Part shown: positions 35,166-44,009 of the stretch, piece after piece
Layout: every line of letters starts with the position of its first letter
Numbering within the stretch: position 1 is the first letter of the stretch
The notes under the pieces: generated by a model
The model's database searches: none
What the model saw: the letters and a program-made list of their open reading frames with translations, nothing else
What the model was told of the DNA's origin: nothing
Position numbers and translations under genes: made by a program
Assembly: GCA_965151315.1 (NCBI GenBank)
Contig: CBCTZG010000001.1
Coordinates: 1-64,000, forward strand
DNA: 64,000 nt
Direction of reading: 5' to 3'
Origin: Avimonoglobus sp965151315
Lineage (GTDB): Bacteria; Bacillota; Clostridia; UBA1381

Positions 35166-38054
35166 ATGTCATCAAAGATTAAATCAGTCATTGCGGGCTT
35201 GTTATGCGCGGCTTTATGGATACAAACCGCAGTATTCGCGGTCATTCCCAAAGAGGCATACTATCCGGACTTGGAAAACCATTGGTCAAAATCCATGATG
35301 CTCAAGCTTCATGACTATGGAATAGTAAACGGCTATGAAGACGGGACTATGCGTCCGGAGGCCAATGTCAGCGCAGCAGAGTTTTTGACTATGGTAACAA
35401 AGGCCCTGGGCTTTACATCGGAGCCCGGCAGCGCTTACTGGGCAAGCCCCTATGTAGATAAGGCCATCGAACTGGAATTGATCGGGCCGTATGAATATAG
35501 CGACTACAATGGGGAAGTCCTGCGGCAGCAAATGGCAAAAATTGCCGCTAATGCCCTGGATGATCCCTCTGGTGTAAATGAAGAAGCGGTTAAGGCAAGC
35601 ATCTATGATTATGCGGACATAGCTGAAGAATATAAGCCCTATGTGGTTGTAGCCTATGGGAAAAAGCTGATCACCGGCTACGACGACGACCGGTTTATGC
35701 CGTACCGCCCCATCACCCGTGCGGAAGCCTGCACGGTGGTAACCCGGCTGATTGACCAGAACGGCGGTATTAAGCTCCCGTCTGGCGGCGATAATCCGGG
35801 AACAACACCGGGCGGCGAAACCACGGCTTCCGCAGGCAAGCTGTATGTATCCTTAGATGGAAATGACAGCAACGACGGCAGTGAGGCGAAGCCTTTCGCT
35901 ACGCTGGAAAAAGCAAGAGACACTATCCGGGCGATGAAGGCCTCCGGCGGGCTGCCGGAAGGCGGCGTTACCGTATATCTGCGAGGCGGCACATATTACC
36001 TGGATTCTGGCCTGGAGCTTACAACAGAGGATTCCGGTACGGAAGAAGCGCCCATTACCTATACGGCATATCCTGGCGAGGAAGTGACCCTGTCCGGTGA
36101 AGTCGCTCTGGATAAGTCCTGGTTCAAGGCTGCGGATAAAACCGCCAAGGATACGATTATTGACAAGGCGGCCGCAGAAAAGGTTATGATGGTCGATCTG
36201 AAGGAACATGGCATCGAAGACTACGGTGAAATGAGTACCCGTGGCTACCATTATTTCAATAAGGGCCGTTATGCCCAGGCTGAGCTGATTGTCAACGGCG
36301 AGAACCAGACCCTGGCCAGATACCCCAACGAGGGCTCCATTTCGGTACCGTCGGCAAATGTAGATACAGCAAACTTTGGCTTTACCTACACAGACGATCG
36401 GATTTCCAAGTGGGTTAACGCCAAGGATCCATACATTGTAGGTACGATTTCCATCAACTATGAGAATAATACCTATCCGATTGAAAAAATTGATACGGCT
36501 AAGAAGTTCCTGAGCATCAAGGAAGGCCGGATCAACACCTATTATACAAACGGCTGGTTCTTTGGCGAGAACCTCCTGGAAGAGCTGGATTCAGAGGGTG
36601 AGTATTACATTGACCGGGAAACCGGTATCCTGTACTACTATCCGCCGGCAGACTTCCAGACCGGCAACTACACCTTAGGCCTGTCTACCATGAAGACGCC
36701 GGTGTTCCACTTTGACGGAGCGACCCATATTACTGTCAGCAACCTGACTATGGAAGGCGGCCGCGGTTATGCGGTGCTGGGTCTGAGCGCGGGATATAAG
36801 ATCCCAACCTTTAAGGAATTCCTGATTGCCCAGAACATTGACTTAAACGGCCGGATGTTTGACAAGTCCTCCGGTTACGGCGTATACATTGACGACCCGG
36901 ATAATTATCCGGATGCGCAGGTATTCCCGGGCCACGTCTGGGATGGCCTGACAGATCAGGGCGACGGCGTAAATTCCATCCGGATCATGAACTGTAACAT
37001 CTTCAACTTTGGGTCCGGCGGTATTATCATGATTGGCGATAACGTCAATATTGAGAATAACCATATTAAGAATATCGGCGGCACAGGACTGTATCTGCGC
37101 GGCGGTGATCTGGAAACTTTAGAGCCCAGCAATGACACGATTATCAATAACCAGATCCATCGTGTGGGTTACCTGCATAAGGCATATGTCCCGGCCATCG
37201 CTATGCACGGCGTAGGCATCCATGTGGCCTATAACGATATTTACGACGCGCCGCACTGTATCTTTAACTATCACGGCAACGACCACATCATTGAATTCAA
37301 TAAGATTCACGACGCGGTCAAGGAGTGCCTGGATATGGATGCGATCTATACCAGAAATGAGTATATGCCGCAGTGGCGCGGAACGATCATCCGGAACAAC
37401 CATATTTATAACCTGGGTATCTTCAAGGTCGGCGAATACGACCAGCAGCTGAACGTATCCGGTATCCGGACCGATAATTACGGCCATGGCCTGCAGATTT
37501 ACAACAACATTTTCTCCAACATCGGTACTGCCGGCGCCAACAGCGTTATCGGCGTAACGGCGCAGGGGAACCGGAATACCCTGACGGGCAACATCTTTGT
37601 AGATTGCAGTACCACATTCCGCGGATGGGATACCTATGCGCCGGGCACAACCTGGGATATGAACAATGCGGAAGAAAAAGAGCGTGTAGAGCTGGCAGAG
37701 AAATATGCCCAGATCCCGGCTTTTGCGGAGCGGTATCCGGAGCTGGCGACCTTTAGGGATGAATATTACAAGTCAGTACCTACCAATATCTTTGATAAGA
37801 ACGTGGTTGTGAATATCAAGTTTGGCCTGAGCCAGACCAATGGCGTACCCAATAAGAACAGTACCCGCGGCGCGGCTGAGCTGATCAAGGGCGATAACAA
37901 CCTGGTGACCACGGAGGATCCTGGATTTGTGGATTACGCAGGCGGCGATTATACGCTGAAACCAGACAGTGAGGTATTTACCAAGATTCCTGACTTCGAG
38001 AACATCGAAATGAGCAAGATTGGTAATAATGCGCCTGTGGGCCCGATTAACTGA
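35166..38054 (+). CDS. SLH-anchored right-handed beta-helix protein, last gene of operon
   Basis: GGGAG precedes ATG 35166. Signal peptide (cleaved near VFA-VI). Three SLH repeats (about 30-205: YPDLENHWSKSMML; YDDDRFMPYRPITRAEACTV), a Gly/Thr-rich linker, then a beta-helix from about 225 (KLYVSLDGNDSNDGS; LEKARDTIRAM). It shares the LEELDSEGEYYIDRETG block and a CLDMDAIYTRN segment equivalent to the HDMDAIYMN of 24534. An extra ~60-residue insertion near 545-600 (KEFLIAQNIDLNGRMFDKS) sets it apart and could form a substrate-specific lid. It is likely a wall-bound polysaccharide lyase or hydrolase. A strong terminator follows 8 nt after the stop. Confidence 0.88.
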   Translation: MSSKIKSVIAGLLCAALWIQTAVFAVIPKEAYYPDLENHWSKSMMLKLHDYGIVNGYEDGTMRPEANVSAAEFLTMVTKALGFTSEPGSAYWASPYVDKAIELELIGPYEYSDYNGEVLRQQMAKIAANALDDPSGVNEEAVKASIYDYADIAEEYKPYVVVAYGKKLITGYDDDRFMPYRPITRAEACTVVTRLIDQNGGIKLPSGGDNPGTTPGGETTASAGKLYVSLDGNDSNDGSEAKPFATLEKARDTIRAMKASGGLPEGGVTVYLRGGTYYLDSGLELTTEDSGTEEAPITYTAYPGEEVTLSGEVALDKSWFKAADKTAKDTIIDKAAAEKVMMVDLKEHGIEDYGEMSTRGYHYFNKGRYAQAELIVNGENQTLARYPNEGSISVPSANVDTANFGFTYTDDRISKWVNAKDPYIVGTISINYENNTYPIEKIDTAKKFLSIKEGRINTYYTNGWFFGENLLEELDSEGEYYIDRETGILYYYPPADFQTGNYTLGLSTMKTPVFHFDGATHITVSNLTMEGGRGYAVLGLSAGYKIPTFKEFLIAQNIDLNGRMFDKSSGYGVYIDDPDNYPDAQVFPGHVWDGLTDQGDGVNSIRIMNCNIFNFGSGGIIMIGDNVNIENNHIKNIGGTGLYLRGGDLETLEPSNDTIINNQIHRVGYLHKAYVPAIAMHGVGIHVAYNDIYDAPHCIFNYHGNDHIIEFNKIHDAVKECLDMDAIYTRNEYMPQWRGTIIRNNHIYNLGIFKVGEYDQQLNVSGIRTDNYGHGLQIYNNIFSNIGTAGANSVIGVTAQGNRNTLTGNIFVDCSTTFRGWDTYAPGTTWDMNNAEEKERVELAEKYAQIPAFAERYPELATFRDEYYKSVPTNIFDKNVVVNIKFGLSQTNGVPNKNSTRGAAELIKGDNNLVTTEDPGFVDYAGGDYTLKPDSEVFTKIPDFENIEMSKIGNNAPVGPIN

Positions 38055-38062
38055 TTCTGAAT

Positions 38063-38096
38063 AAAAATGACGGACGATATCGTCCGTCATTTTTTT
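38063..38096 (+). terminator. Rho-independent terminator of the right operon
   Basis: A perfect palindrome (TGACGGACGATATCGTCCGT core flanked by A and T runs) is followed by TTTTTT. It ends the ~20-kb run that begins at 18151. Confidence 0.93.
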
Positions 38097-38137
38097 GTAC
38101 CTAGTGAAAATTACATTAAACTTTTTTTAGAAATCGC

Positions 38138-38166
38138 TTGACAACGGAATACAAATCGTATATACT
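38138..38166 (+). promoter_or_regulatory. Sigma-A promoter of the GntR/ABC operon
   Basis: TTGACA, 17 nt, TATACT, 40 nt before the ATG. Its -10 box lies inside the left arm of the 39-bp operator, so bound repressor would block RNA polymerase. Confidence 0.85.
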
Positions 38167-38195
38167 GTATATAAATCATATATACGGTATATACG
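38157..38195. promoter_or_regulatory. 39-bp inverted-repeat operator for the GntR-type repressor
   Basis: Two 17-base arms (CGTATATACTGTATATA and, as its complement with one mismatch, TATATACGGTATATACG) are separated by AATCA. Each arm is itself built of alternating TA steps. It covers the -10 box, the start region and reaches the GAGGTG ribosome binding site. It is very probably the autoregulatory site of the next gene. Confidence 0.8.
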
Positions 38196-38205
38196 AGGTG
38201 ACGAT

Positions 38206-38583
38206 ATGAATATTATTTTATCCAATCGTTCCGACACCCCCATTTACCAGCAGATCGCGGCCGAGATTTGCAGGAACATTGTGGAGGGCGCGTTAACAGA
38301 GGGCGATAGCCTGCCGTCCATTCGGCTGCTGGCAAAGGAGCTGGCGGTCAGTGTGATTACCACGAAAAACGCCTATGAACTGCTGGAGCGGCAGGGATAT
38401 ATTGAAACCCGGCCCGGCAAGGGTTCGGTGGTATCCGCCAGGAGCGCGGGGTTGGCCCGGGAACGGAAAAAAAGCGACATGGAGCAGCATTTGCTGGCAG
38501 CACTGGATATTGCAAGGGAGCTAGAACTGACCCGGCAGGATATTGACCAGCTTTTGGATATGCTTTATGCAGAAGAGATATGA
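38206..38583 (+). CDS. GntR family repressor, YtrA type
   Basis: A 125-residue protein with an N-terminal winged helix-turn-helix (PIYQQIAAEICRNIVEGAL; LPSIRLLAKELAVSVITTKN; ELLERQGYIETRPGKGSVV) and only a short two-helix tail. This is the layout of the YtrA subfamily, which controls small ABC-transporter operons and responds to cell-envelope stress. GAGGTG precedes the ATG. It is the first gene of an operon with the ABC ATPase and permease that follow. Confidence 0.93.
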   Translation: MNIILSNRSDTPIYQQIAAEICRNIVEGALTEGDSLPSIRLLAKELAVSVITTKNAYELLERQGYIETRPGKGSVVSARSAGLARERKKSDMEQHLLAALDIARELELTRQDIDQLLDMLYAEEI

Positions 38584-38607
38584 AATCAGGAAGGGAATGA
38601 TAAATCA

Positions 38608-39438
38608 ATGTATGCAATTGAAATGACGGGTGTAGGCAAAAGCTATCCGGCGTTTTCCCTGCGGGATGTGAACCTGCGGATCCAGCCGGGATATATTACT
38701 GGCCTGATCGGCCGCAACGGCGCGGGCAAAACAACGCTGATCAAAAGCATTTTAGGCATGGTGCGGCCGGATCAGGGTACGATTTCGATTCTTGGGAAAT
38801 CCATGGCCCAGGATGAGATCGAGCTGAAAAATAAAATTGGGATCATTTTAGGAAACGGCTATTTTTATGAGGGGATGACCCTGGATGCTACAAAAAATAT
38901 GCTTTGCCGGTTTTACCGGGAATGGGATGAAGAAGCATACCAGGGCTATATGAAAAAATTTGGCCTGTCCGGAGCAAGCAAGGTCAAAACACTGTCTACC
39001 GGTATGCGGGAAAAATTCAGCATTGCCATTGCCCTGTCCCACCACGCGGATCTGCTGATTATGGATGAGCCGGCGGCAGGCCTGGATCCGGTGGCCCGGG
39101 AGGAGCTGATGGATATTCTGTCGGAATACATGCAGGATGGTGACAAAACAGTTCTGCTCTCTACCCATATCACCTCGGATTTGGACAGGACAGCCGATTA
39201 TATCGTCCTGGTGGATCAGGGGCAAATCCTGTTGGACCAGCCGAAGGACGCCCTGCTGGAGGGACATCGGCTGGTGAAGGGGGACCCAGAGCAGCTGACG
39301 ACGGAATTGAAAAAGCGGCTTGTGTCTTATAAAGAGGGCCGGTATGGCTTTGAAGGGCTGGCAAAGGGGAGCGTCCCCGGCGGCCTGGTCGCGGAAAAGC
39401 CAACAATTGAGGATATCATGCGGTTTTATACAAAATAG
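38608..39438 (+). CDS. ABC transporter ATP-binding protein (YtrB/BcrA type)
   Basis: A 276-residue single ATPase domain: Walker A GRNGAGKTT, Q-loop region, a modified signature LSTGMREK, Walker B LLIMDEPAAGLDP and switch His in LLSTHIT. The ~60-residue C-terminal extension is as in antibiotic-peptide exporters. It lies 24 nt after the repressor gene and is followed by its permease. It powers export of an unknown substrate, probably an envelope-active peptide, by analogy with YtrA-controlled systems. Confidence 0.92.
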   Translation: MYAIEMTGVGKSYPAFSLRDVNLRIQPGYITGLIGRNGAGKTTLIKSILGMVRPDQGTISILGKSMAQDEIELKNKIGIILGNGYFYEGMTLDATKNMLCRFYREWDEEAYQGYMKKFGLSGASKVKTLSTGMREKFSIAIALSHHADLLIMDEPAAGLDPVAREELMDILSEYMQDGDKTVLLSTHITSDLDRTADYIVLVDQGQILLDQPKDALLEGHRLVKGDPEQLTTELKKRLVSYKEGRYGFEGLAKGSVPGGLVAEKPTIEDIMRFYTK

Positions 39439-39453
39439 AAAGGAATGGTCGTT

Positions 39454-40074
39454 ATGGGAAAGCTGATCAAGATGGATATTGCGGTGCTGAAGCGCTATTT
39501 ATTGTTTGTATTGTTTTATGTTGTGTTGTTCCCCCTTTGTTTTCAAAATAACGCGTATGTGGGCACGGTGATTGTACTGAGCGTATATATTTTTGTGATT
39601 GGGGGACTGAGTATAGAAGAACGGGATAAAATCCATATCCTCCATAAAAGCCTGCCGGTGACAGCCGGACAGATCGTAGGGGCAAAATATGTGGAAAGCC
39701 TGTTGATCTGGGCCTACGCCACGGCCGCCAATTTCGCGGTGTTTTACCTGCTGCGGAGATTTCTTACCAATATGGAATTTATTATCGGGAATTTGGAAAC
39801 GCTGATAGGGTCGTTAATTATGCTGTTCCTGTTTGTTGGGATCAGCCTGCCTCTGATCTATAAATTTGGCTATATGAAAGGCCGGGTATTTACAATCTTT
39901 TTGTGGGTGGCCGGATCGATGCTTTATCCTGTATTTTTGATCTTCGCGGACGCGCCCGGCGCGCCGGCAGGCGGGCTTCCGGGAACCCTTTTGTCGGCAG
40001 CGGCTGTGGCGGCGGTATTTTTCGCCGGCTCCTGGGCGCTTAGCATCAGGATCTATAAGAACAAATCATTTTAA
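39454..40074 (+). CDS. ABC-2 type permease subunit
   Basis: ATG 39454 lies 9 nt after AGGA; the in-frame ATG 39445 touches the site. The ~206-residue hydrophobic protein has about six membrane segments (LFVLFYVVLFPLCF; VIVLSVYIFVIGGLSIEERD; LIMLFLFVGISLPLIY) and resembles ABC-2 family permeases that pair with YtrB-like ATPases. The substrate is unknown. Confidence 0.85.
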   Translation: MGKLIKMDIAVLKRYLLFVLFYVVLFPLCFQNNAYVGTVIVLSVYIFVIGGLSIEERDKIHILHKSLPVTAGQIVGAKYVESLLIWAYATAANFAVFYLLRRFLTNMEFIIGNLETLIGSLIMLFLFVGISLPLIYKFGYMKGRVFTIFLWVAGSMLYPVFLIFADAPGAPAGGLPGTLLSAAAVAAVFFAGSWALSIRIYKNKSF

Positions 40075-40085
40075 TGGAGGAAAAT

Positions 40086-40595
40086 ATGGAAATTCGTCTT
40101 GCAAAAGAAACTGATTTTGAAGAGATTTATCAGCTGGTACAGACGGCGTTTGCCACAGCCCGGGTAAAGGATGGCACGGAACAGGATTTTGTACTGGAAC
40201 TCCGGGCAGGGGATGGATATCTGCCGGCGCTGGAGTTTGTTGCGGAGGCAGAGGGCCGGCTGATCGGGCATATTATGCTGACCAAAAAGCAGGTCATGAC
40301 GCCGGCTGGGCCGTTTGCGGGCTTACTTTTAGCCCCGCTCTGCGTGGCTTTGGAATATAGAGACCAGGGCATCGGCGGCCAGCTTGTGCGCCATAGCCTG
40401 GAAGCAGCTAAAAAACTCGGGTACACCGGCGTTTTCCTGGCCGGGGATCCGGACTATTACGGCCGGTTTGGATTCCGGGCGGCGGCCCAGTTTGGCATTC
40501 AGAATGATTCTTCCATCCCCAGCCAGTTTGTGTTGGGCTGTGAAATCGTCCCCGGCGGGCTGGAACAGGCGGCGGGCGTACTGAAAATTGATTAA
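40086..40595 (+). CDS. GNAT family N-acetyltransferase (YhbS-like)
   Basis: ATG 40086 follows GGAGG by 5 nt; the GGAGG itself overlaps the preceding stop region, so it is translationally close to the permease. A 169-residue acetyltransferase fold: IRLAKETDFEEIYQLVQTAF, then the acetyl-CoA loop YRDQGIGGQLVRHSLE and the YhbS-type end GDPDYYGRFGF. The acceptor cannot be predicted. It may simply ride in the GntR/ABC operon. Confidence 0.88.
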   Translation: MEIRLAKETDFEEIYQLVQTAFATARVKDGTEQDFVLELRAGDGYLPALEFVAEAEGRLIGHIMLTKKQVMTPAGPFAGLLLAPLCVALEYRDQGIGGQLVRHSLEAAKKLGYTGVFLAGDPDYYGRFGFRAAAQFGIQNDSSIPSQFVLGCEIVPGGLEQAAGVLKID

Positions 40596-40705
40596 ATTTT
40601 TACCAAGCCCCGGCGCAGAGGGGAAATAATGTCCCTGGAAAAGGATTGTTATCAACCGGCGCAGCCTGGAGCAGGGGCAAAGGCGCGGCGGGCCGGCAAG
40701 GCGGC

Positions 40706-40733
40706 AGGACGCATAGCTTTTGCTATGCGTCCT
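40706..40733. terminator. Stem-loop between convergent genes
   Basis: Twelve-base perfect arms (AGGACGCATAGC / GCTATGCGTCCT) enclose TTTT. It overlaps the last codons and stop of the histidine kinase gene on the minus strand. Neither side has a proper T-run, so termination may be weak. The rest of 40596-40705 shows nothing else. Confidence 0.5.
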
Positions 40734-42534
40734 GATCCGGCAGGGAAAACCAAAATTTTACACCGGTATCTGTATTGACCACGCCATATACGGCTTTATG
40801 CAGCAGCAGGATATTTTTCGCGATGGTCAGCCCCAGGCCGGAGCCCGTATTGTGGCCCCGGGCCCGGGATTTGTCAATTTTATAAAACCGGTCCCAAACC
40901 TTGTCCAAATCTTCCGCAGGGATGGGCGCGCCTTCATTTTCGACCGATACCTCCCGGCTGTTTACCGTGACAGTGACCTGGCCGCCGGGTTTTGTATGGT
41001 GCAAAGCGTTGGTCAGGAAATTAGCTACGACCTGCTTTAAAAGCACCTTATCGAAATCCTTTTCCACGGGCTGGGCGCTGATGTTATCCACTAAGGCCAG
41101 CCCCTCAGCTGTAAAGGCCTGGCGCATCCGTTTGGTGATCTTGGCCGTAAAGGCGCAGAGGTCGTAGGTCTTTAAATCCGGCTTCTGCGCACCGGTTTCC
41201 AGCTTGGAATTTTCCAGCATAGCTAAGATCAGTGAATCCATTTTGGCGGTCTCGTCCACAATGACATTTAAATACCGGCCTTGCTTCTCTACGGAAACCC
41301 CGTCGATCAGGCCCTCCGAGTAGGCCCGGATAATGGCTAAGGGCGTTTTCAGTTCATGGGATACGGTCGCCACAAATTCCTTGCGCTGCAGCTCTAAAAG
41401 CCGCTCGCGCTCAATATCCTCAGTCAGCTTCGCGTTGGCGTCTACAAGCTCGTTAATGGCGGAATCCAGCTTCTGGGACATGCGGTTGACATTCTCAGCC
41501 AGCCGGCCGATTTCATCCTCCGTGGATACCTGGCAGGTCTGGGAGAAATCCAGGTTGGACATTTGCCGGGTTACGTCGGTAATGCGGATGATCGGCCGGG
41601 TAACGGTTCGGGAAAAGAAAATTGCCGTCAAAACAGCCATACAGACCATAAATATCAGCCAGATCCACACAAAATCCCGGTTTACGGCGGTCGCCTCACT
41701 GACCGACTGCATCGGCGTCAGGGCAAAGATGATCTCATAGTCGTTTTGGTTTAAGATTTTTTCCGCTACCACCATATAGGTGTTGCCGCTTTCCGGGCTC
41801 TGGTACACATAGTGCATGGGGGAATCCTGAGCGATCTGCAGCCCATGGTTGACCTGGTACATCCAGTGCATGGCGGCGCCGAAGGCCTCGTTCCGCTGCA
41901 CATTGGCCCCGGCGCTTTGCTGGGTCGGCAGGGTAATGGCGGAGATTATGCCGTCCACAGACACACTGACGGCAGCCGGCGCGCCGCCGCTCTCTTCCGG
42001 TCGGTTATCCTCGCCGGCATGCATGGGCGGAAGGAATTCAGGCATTCGCCAGGTCTTTTCGCCGGCGGTGATGGTCTGCGGGATCATCATCCGGCCCTGC
42101 CGGCCCTGGGGCGTATAGGAAAAGGTTACCGTGACAGGATCCCCTTCCTGCAGATCCATGTCCAGAAAGGATTGGTCTCGGATGGCATTGTCCAGGATCA
42201 GGCGGTAGGTCTGCGTATCTGTTTTTACGCTCATTTCATAGGAAACCGTATGCAGCAGCGCGTTATTTTCCCCCAAAACGGTAATGTAAGCGTTATCACT
42301 GTTGGCATAGCGCACGATTGCCTCGTTAATGGCCTGATCGTCGGACAGATATATATACGCTTCGGCAAAATTCCGGACCGTTTGGGTCAGCGACCGGCGG
42401 ATCGTATAGGCATAATACTGTTCAAAAAAGAAAAGCTGGCATACCAGCAAAAGCGCTAAAAACAGGGAAAAAACCAAAGCTGTCAGCAGGAAGACCTTTT
42501 TGGTAATAGAAAGCCGGCTCCAAAGCTTTCTCAT
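40723..42534 (-). CDS. Sensor histidine kinase with HAMP domain
   Basis: A 603-residue membrane kinase. TM1 near 12-34, a ~250-residue extracellular sensor, TM2 (VWIWLIFMVCMAVLTAIFF), HAMP, a dimerisation domain with H-box FVATVSHELKTPLAIIRAYS, and HATPase_c with N-box VVANFLTNALHH and G2 box GSGLGLTIAKNILLLH. It overlaps the response regulator gene by 4 nt and is transcribed with it. The type is common for envelope or antibiotic stress sensing; the signal is unknown. Confidence 0.94.
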   Translation of the reverse strand: MRKLWSRLSITKKVFLLTALVFSLFLALLLVCQLFFFEQYYAYTIRRSLTQTVRNFAEAYIYLSDDQAINEAIVRYANSDNAYITVLGENNALLHTVSYEMSVKTDTQTYRLILDNAIRDQSFLDMDLQEGDPVTVTFSYTPQGRQGRMMIPQTITAGEKTWRMPEFLPPMHAGEDNRPEESGGAPAAVSVSVDGIISAITLPTQQSAGANVQRNEAFGAAMHWMYQVNHGLQIAQDSPMHYVYQSPESGNTYMVVAEKILNQNDYEIIFALTPMQSVSEATAVNRDFVWIWLIFMVCMAVLTAIFFSRTVTRPIIRITDVTRQMSNLDFSQTCQVSTEDEIGRLAENVNRMSQKLDSAINELVDANAKLTEDIERERLLELQRKEFVATVSHELKTPLAIIRAYSEGLIDGVSVEKQGRYLNVIVDETAKMDSLILAMLENSKLETGAQKPDLKTYDLCAFTAKITKRMRQAFTAEGLALVDNISAQPVEKDFDKVLLKQVVANFLTNALHHTKPGGQVTVTVNSREVSVENEGAPIPAEDLDKVWDRFYKIDKSRARGHNTGSGLGLTIAKNILLLHKAVYGVVNTDTGVKFWFSLPDQDA

Positions 42535-43232
42535 AGCCCGCCTCCTGATTCAGCGCCGTTTTCATCAAATTTATAGCCGGCTTTAATGAGGGTTTTAATA
42601 TGGCGCGCCTTGGGCCCCAGCTTGGCCCTGAGCTTTTTGATATGGGTGTCTACAGTGCGCAGGTCACCGAAATAGTCATATCCCCATACCTTAGACAGCA
42701 ATGTGTCCCGGGACAGCACCCGGCCCCGGTTGCGCATCAGGTATAAAAGCAGGTCATATTCCTTGGGTGTCAAGTCAATAACGGCGCCGTCGGCGGTTAC
42801 GGTGTGATATGCCTCATTGATTTCAATCCCCGCTGCGGAAACCACTCCGTCCTGATCGCAGACTGTGCCGGCGGTGCGTTTGAGCAAGGCGTTGGCTTTG
42901 GCTAAGAGTACCCGGGGGCTGAAGGGCTTAGTCACATAATCGTCCGCGCCGAATTCATAGCCAACCAGCTTGTCGTCCTCGTCGCTGCGGGCGGTGATCA
43001 TGATCACCGGTGTATCATGGGATTTGCGGATATGACGGCATACAGAAAAGCCGTCGATTTCCGGCAGCATAATGTCCAAAAGGATCAGGTCAAAATCCAT
43101 GGCATCAATCAAATCCACGGCTTCCCGGCCGTCCCGGGCCTCTGTTGTTTCGTATCCGGCCCCGGTGAAATAGTCCTGGATAACCTCCCGCATCAAATCT
43201 TCATCTTCTACGATCAAAACACTTTTTTTCAT
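42531..43232 (-). CDS. OmpR/PhoB-family response regulator
   Basis: A 233-residue regulator: receiver with phospho-acceptor Asp53 (LILLDIMLPEIDG), conserved Thr/Lys (MITARS; YVTKPFSP), and a C-terminal winged helix (LTPKEYDLLLYLMRNRGRVL; GDLRTVDTHIKKLRAKLG). It forms a two-component pair with the overlapping kinase gene. Targets are not evident. The VanRS-like layout next to a YtrA-type ABC exporter suggests envelope-stress control, by inference. Confidence 0.95.
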   Translation of the reverse strand: MKKSVLIVEDEDLMREVIQDYFTGAGYETTEARDGREAVDLIDAMDFDLILLDIMLPEIDGFSVCRHIRKSHDTPVIMITARSDEDDKLVGYEFGADDYVTKPFSPRVLLAKANALLKRTAGTVCDQDGVVSAAGIEINEAYHTVTADGAVIDLTPKEYDLLLYLMRNRGRVLSRDTLLSKVWGYDYFGDLRTVDTHIKKLRAKLGPKARHIKTLIKAGYKFDENGAESGGGL

Positions 43233-43299
43233 GCTGATCCGCCCTTTCTCGATCCAGTTTCATCTATTTTTATTGTATTGCGTTTGTGTGTAGCCTGTG

Positions 43300-43328
43300 T
43301 GTACAAATTGTAAAAACTATGATATAAT
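43300..43328 (+). promoter_or_regulatory. Probable promoter of the GtrA-like gene
   Basis: TGTACA, 17 nt, TATAAT, ending 37 nt before ATG 43366. The -35 box matches 4 of 6 bases. Confidence 0.5.
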
Positions 43329-43365
43329 GAGGATGGAAAATATTGTGGCAGAGGAGGAATGGGAT

Positions 43366-43812
43366 ATGCAGAAGATTTTAGACCGTCTTGCGGACTGGGT
43401 GGATCGGGTATTGCCGGCAGGGATCGGAAAACGGCTGCAGCCGTTTTTTACGGTGCAGTTTTTGACCTTTGTGGTTATCGGCGGGATCAATACCCTGAGT
43501 ACGGCGGTGTTCGCCGCCGGTCTGGATCTTGTGTACCCGGCAGGCCGGGACAGCCGGCTCAATTTTGTGCTGGGCTACTGCGCGGGCCTTGTTCTATCCT
43601 TTTTCCTGAATACCCGTTTTACTTTCCGGAAGAAGCCCACCCTGAAAAATTTTGTCCGGTTCCCGGTCAGCTATATCCCCAATTTTATCATCCAGTATTT
43701 ATGCGTATGGCTGTTTACGGCCCTGTCCTTAAATCAAACCCTGGCCTATCTGCTGGCGGCGGTGATCGGGATCCCTGTAACCTTCCTCACGATGAAGTTT
43801 TTTGTATATTAG
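43366..43812 (+). CDS. GtrA-like membrane protein
   Basis: ATG 43366 is 8 nt after GGAGG; longer in-frame starts at 43297 or 43330 lack such a site. The 148-residue protein has four membrane helices and the GtrA-family pattern (FVVIGGINTLSTAVFAAGL; FVLGYCAGLVLSFFLNTRFTF truncated view: LSFFLNTRFTF; FLTMKFFVY at the end). GtrA-like proteins are thought to help move lipid-linked sugars across the membrane for cell-surface polymer decoration. No glycosyltransferase gene is adjacent. Its stop overlaps the end of a small gene on the opposite strand by 4 nt. Confidence 0.88.
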   Translation: MQKILDRLADWVDRVLPAGIGKRLQPFFTVQFLTFVVIGGINTLSTAVFAAGLDLVYPAGRDSRLNFVLGYCAGLVLSFFLNTRFTFRKKPTLKNFVRFPVSYIPNFIIQYLCVWLFTALSLNQTLAYLLAAVIGIPVTFLTMKFFVY

Positions 43813-43985
43813 CGGTTTTCCCGCCTGCGGAGGGCGCGCAAGCCCTGGGCAGCACATAGGGAAAGCACGAAGGGGATCACAGCATAGCCAGGATTTGCCG
43901 TACCCTGGGTGTACAGCACATATCCTGCCCCAGCCAGGCACAGAGAGGAAAATAAGATCGTCAGTCCCAATAAAAGTTTTTTCAT
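43809..43985 (-). CDS. Small 58-residue membrane protein
   Basis: Reading the minus strand, AGGAG lies 8 nt before the ATG at 43985. The frame encodes 58 residues with an N-terminal MKKLLLG, a first hydrophobic helix (LTILFSSLCLAGAGYVLY), a short loop, a second hydrophobic helix (AVIPFVLSLCAAQGL) and a basic tail (RALRRRENR). The composition and ribosome binding site support a real two-helix membrane protein. It converges with the GtrA-like gene and sits just downstream of the YifB gene on the same strand. The function is unknown. Confidence 0.6.
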   Translation of the reverse strand: MKKLLLGLTILFSSLCLAGAGYVLYTQGTANPGYAVIPFVLSLCAAQGLRALRRRENR

Positions 43986-44009
43986 TTTACATACTCCTAT
44001 CTTCGGCGG

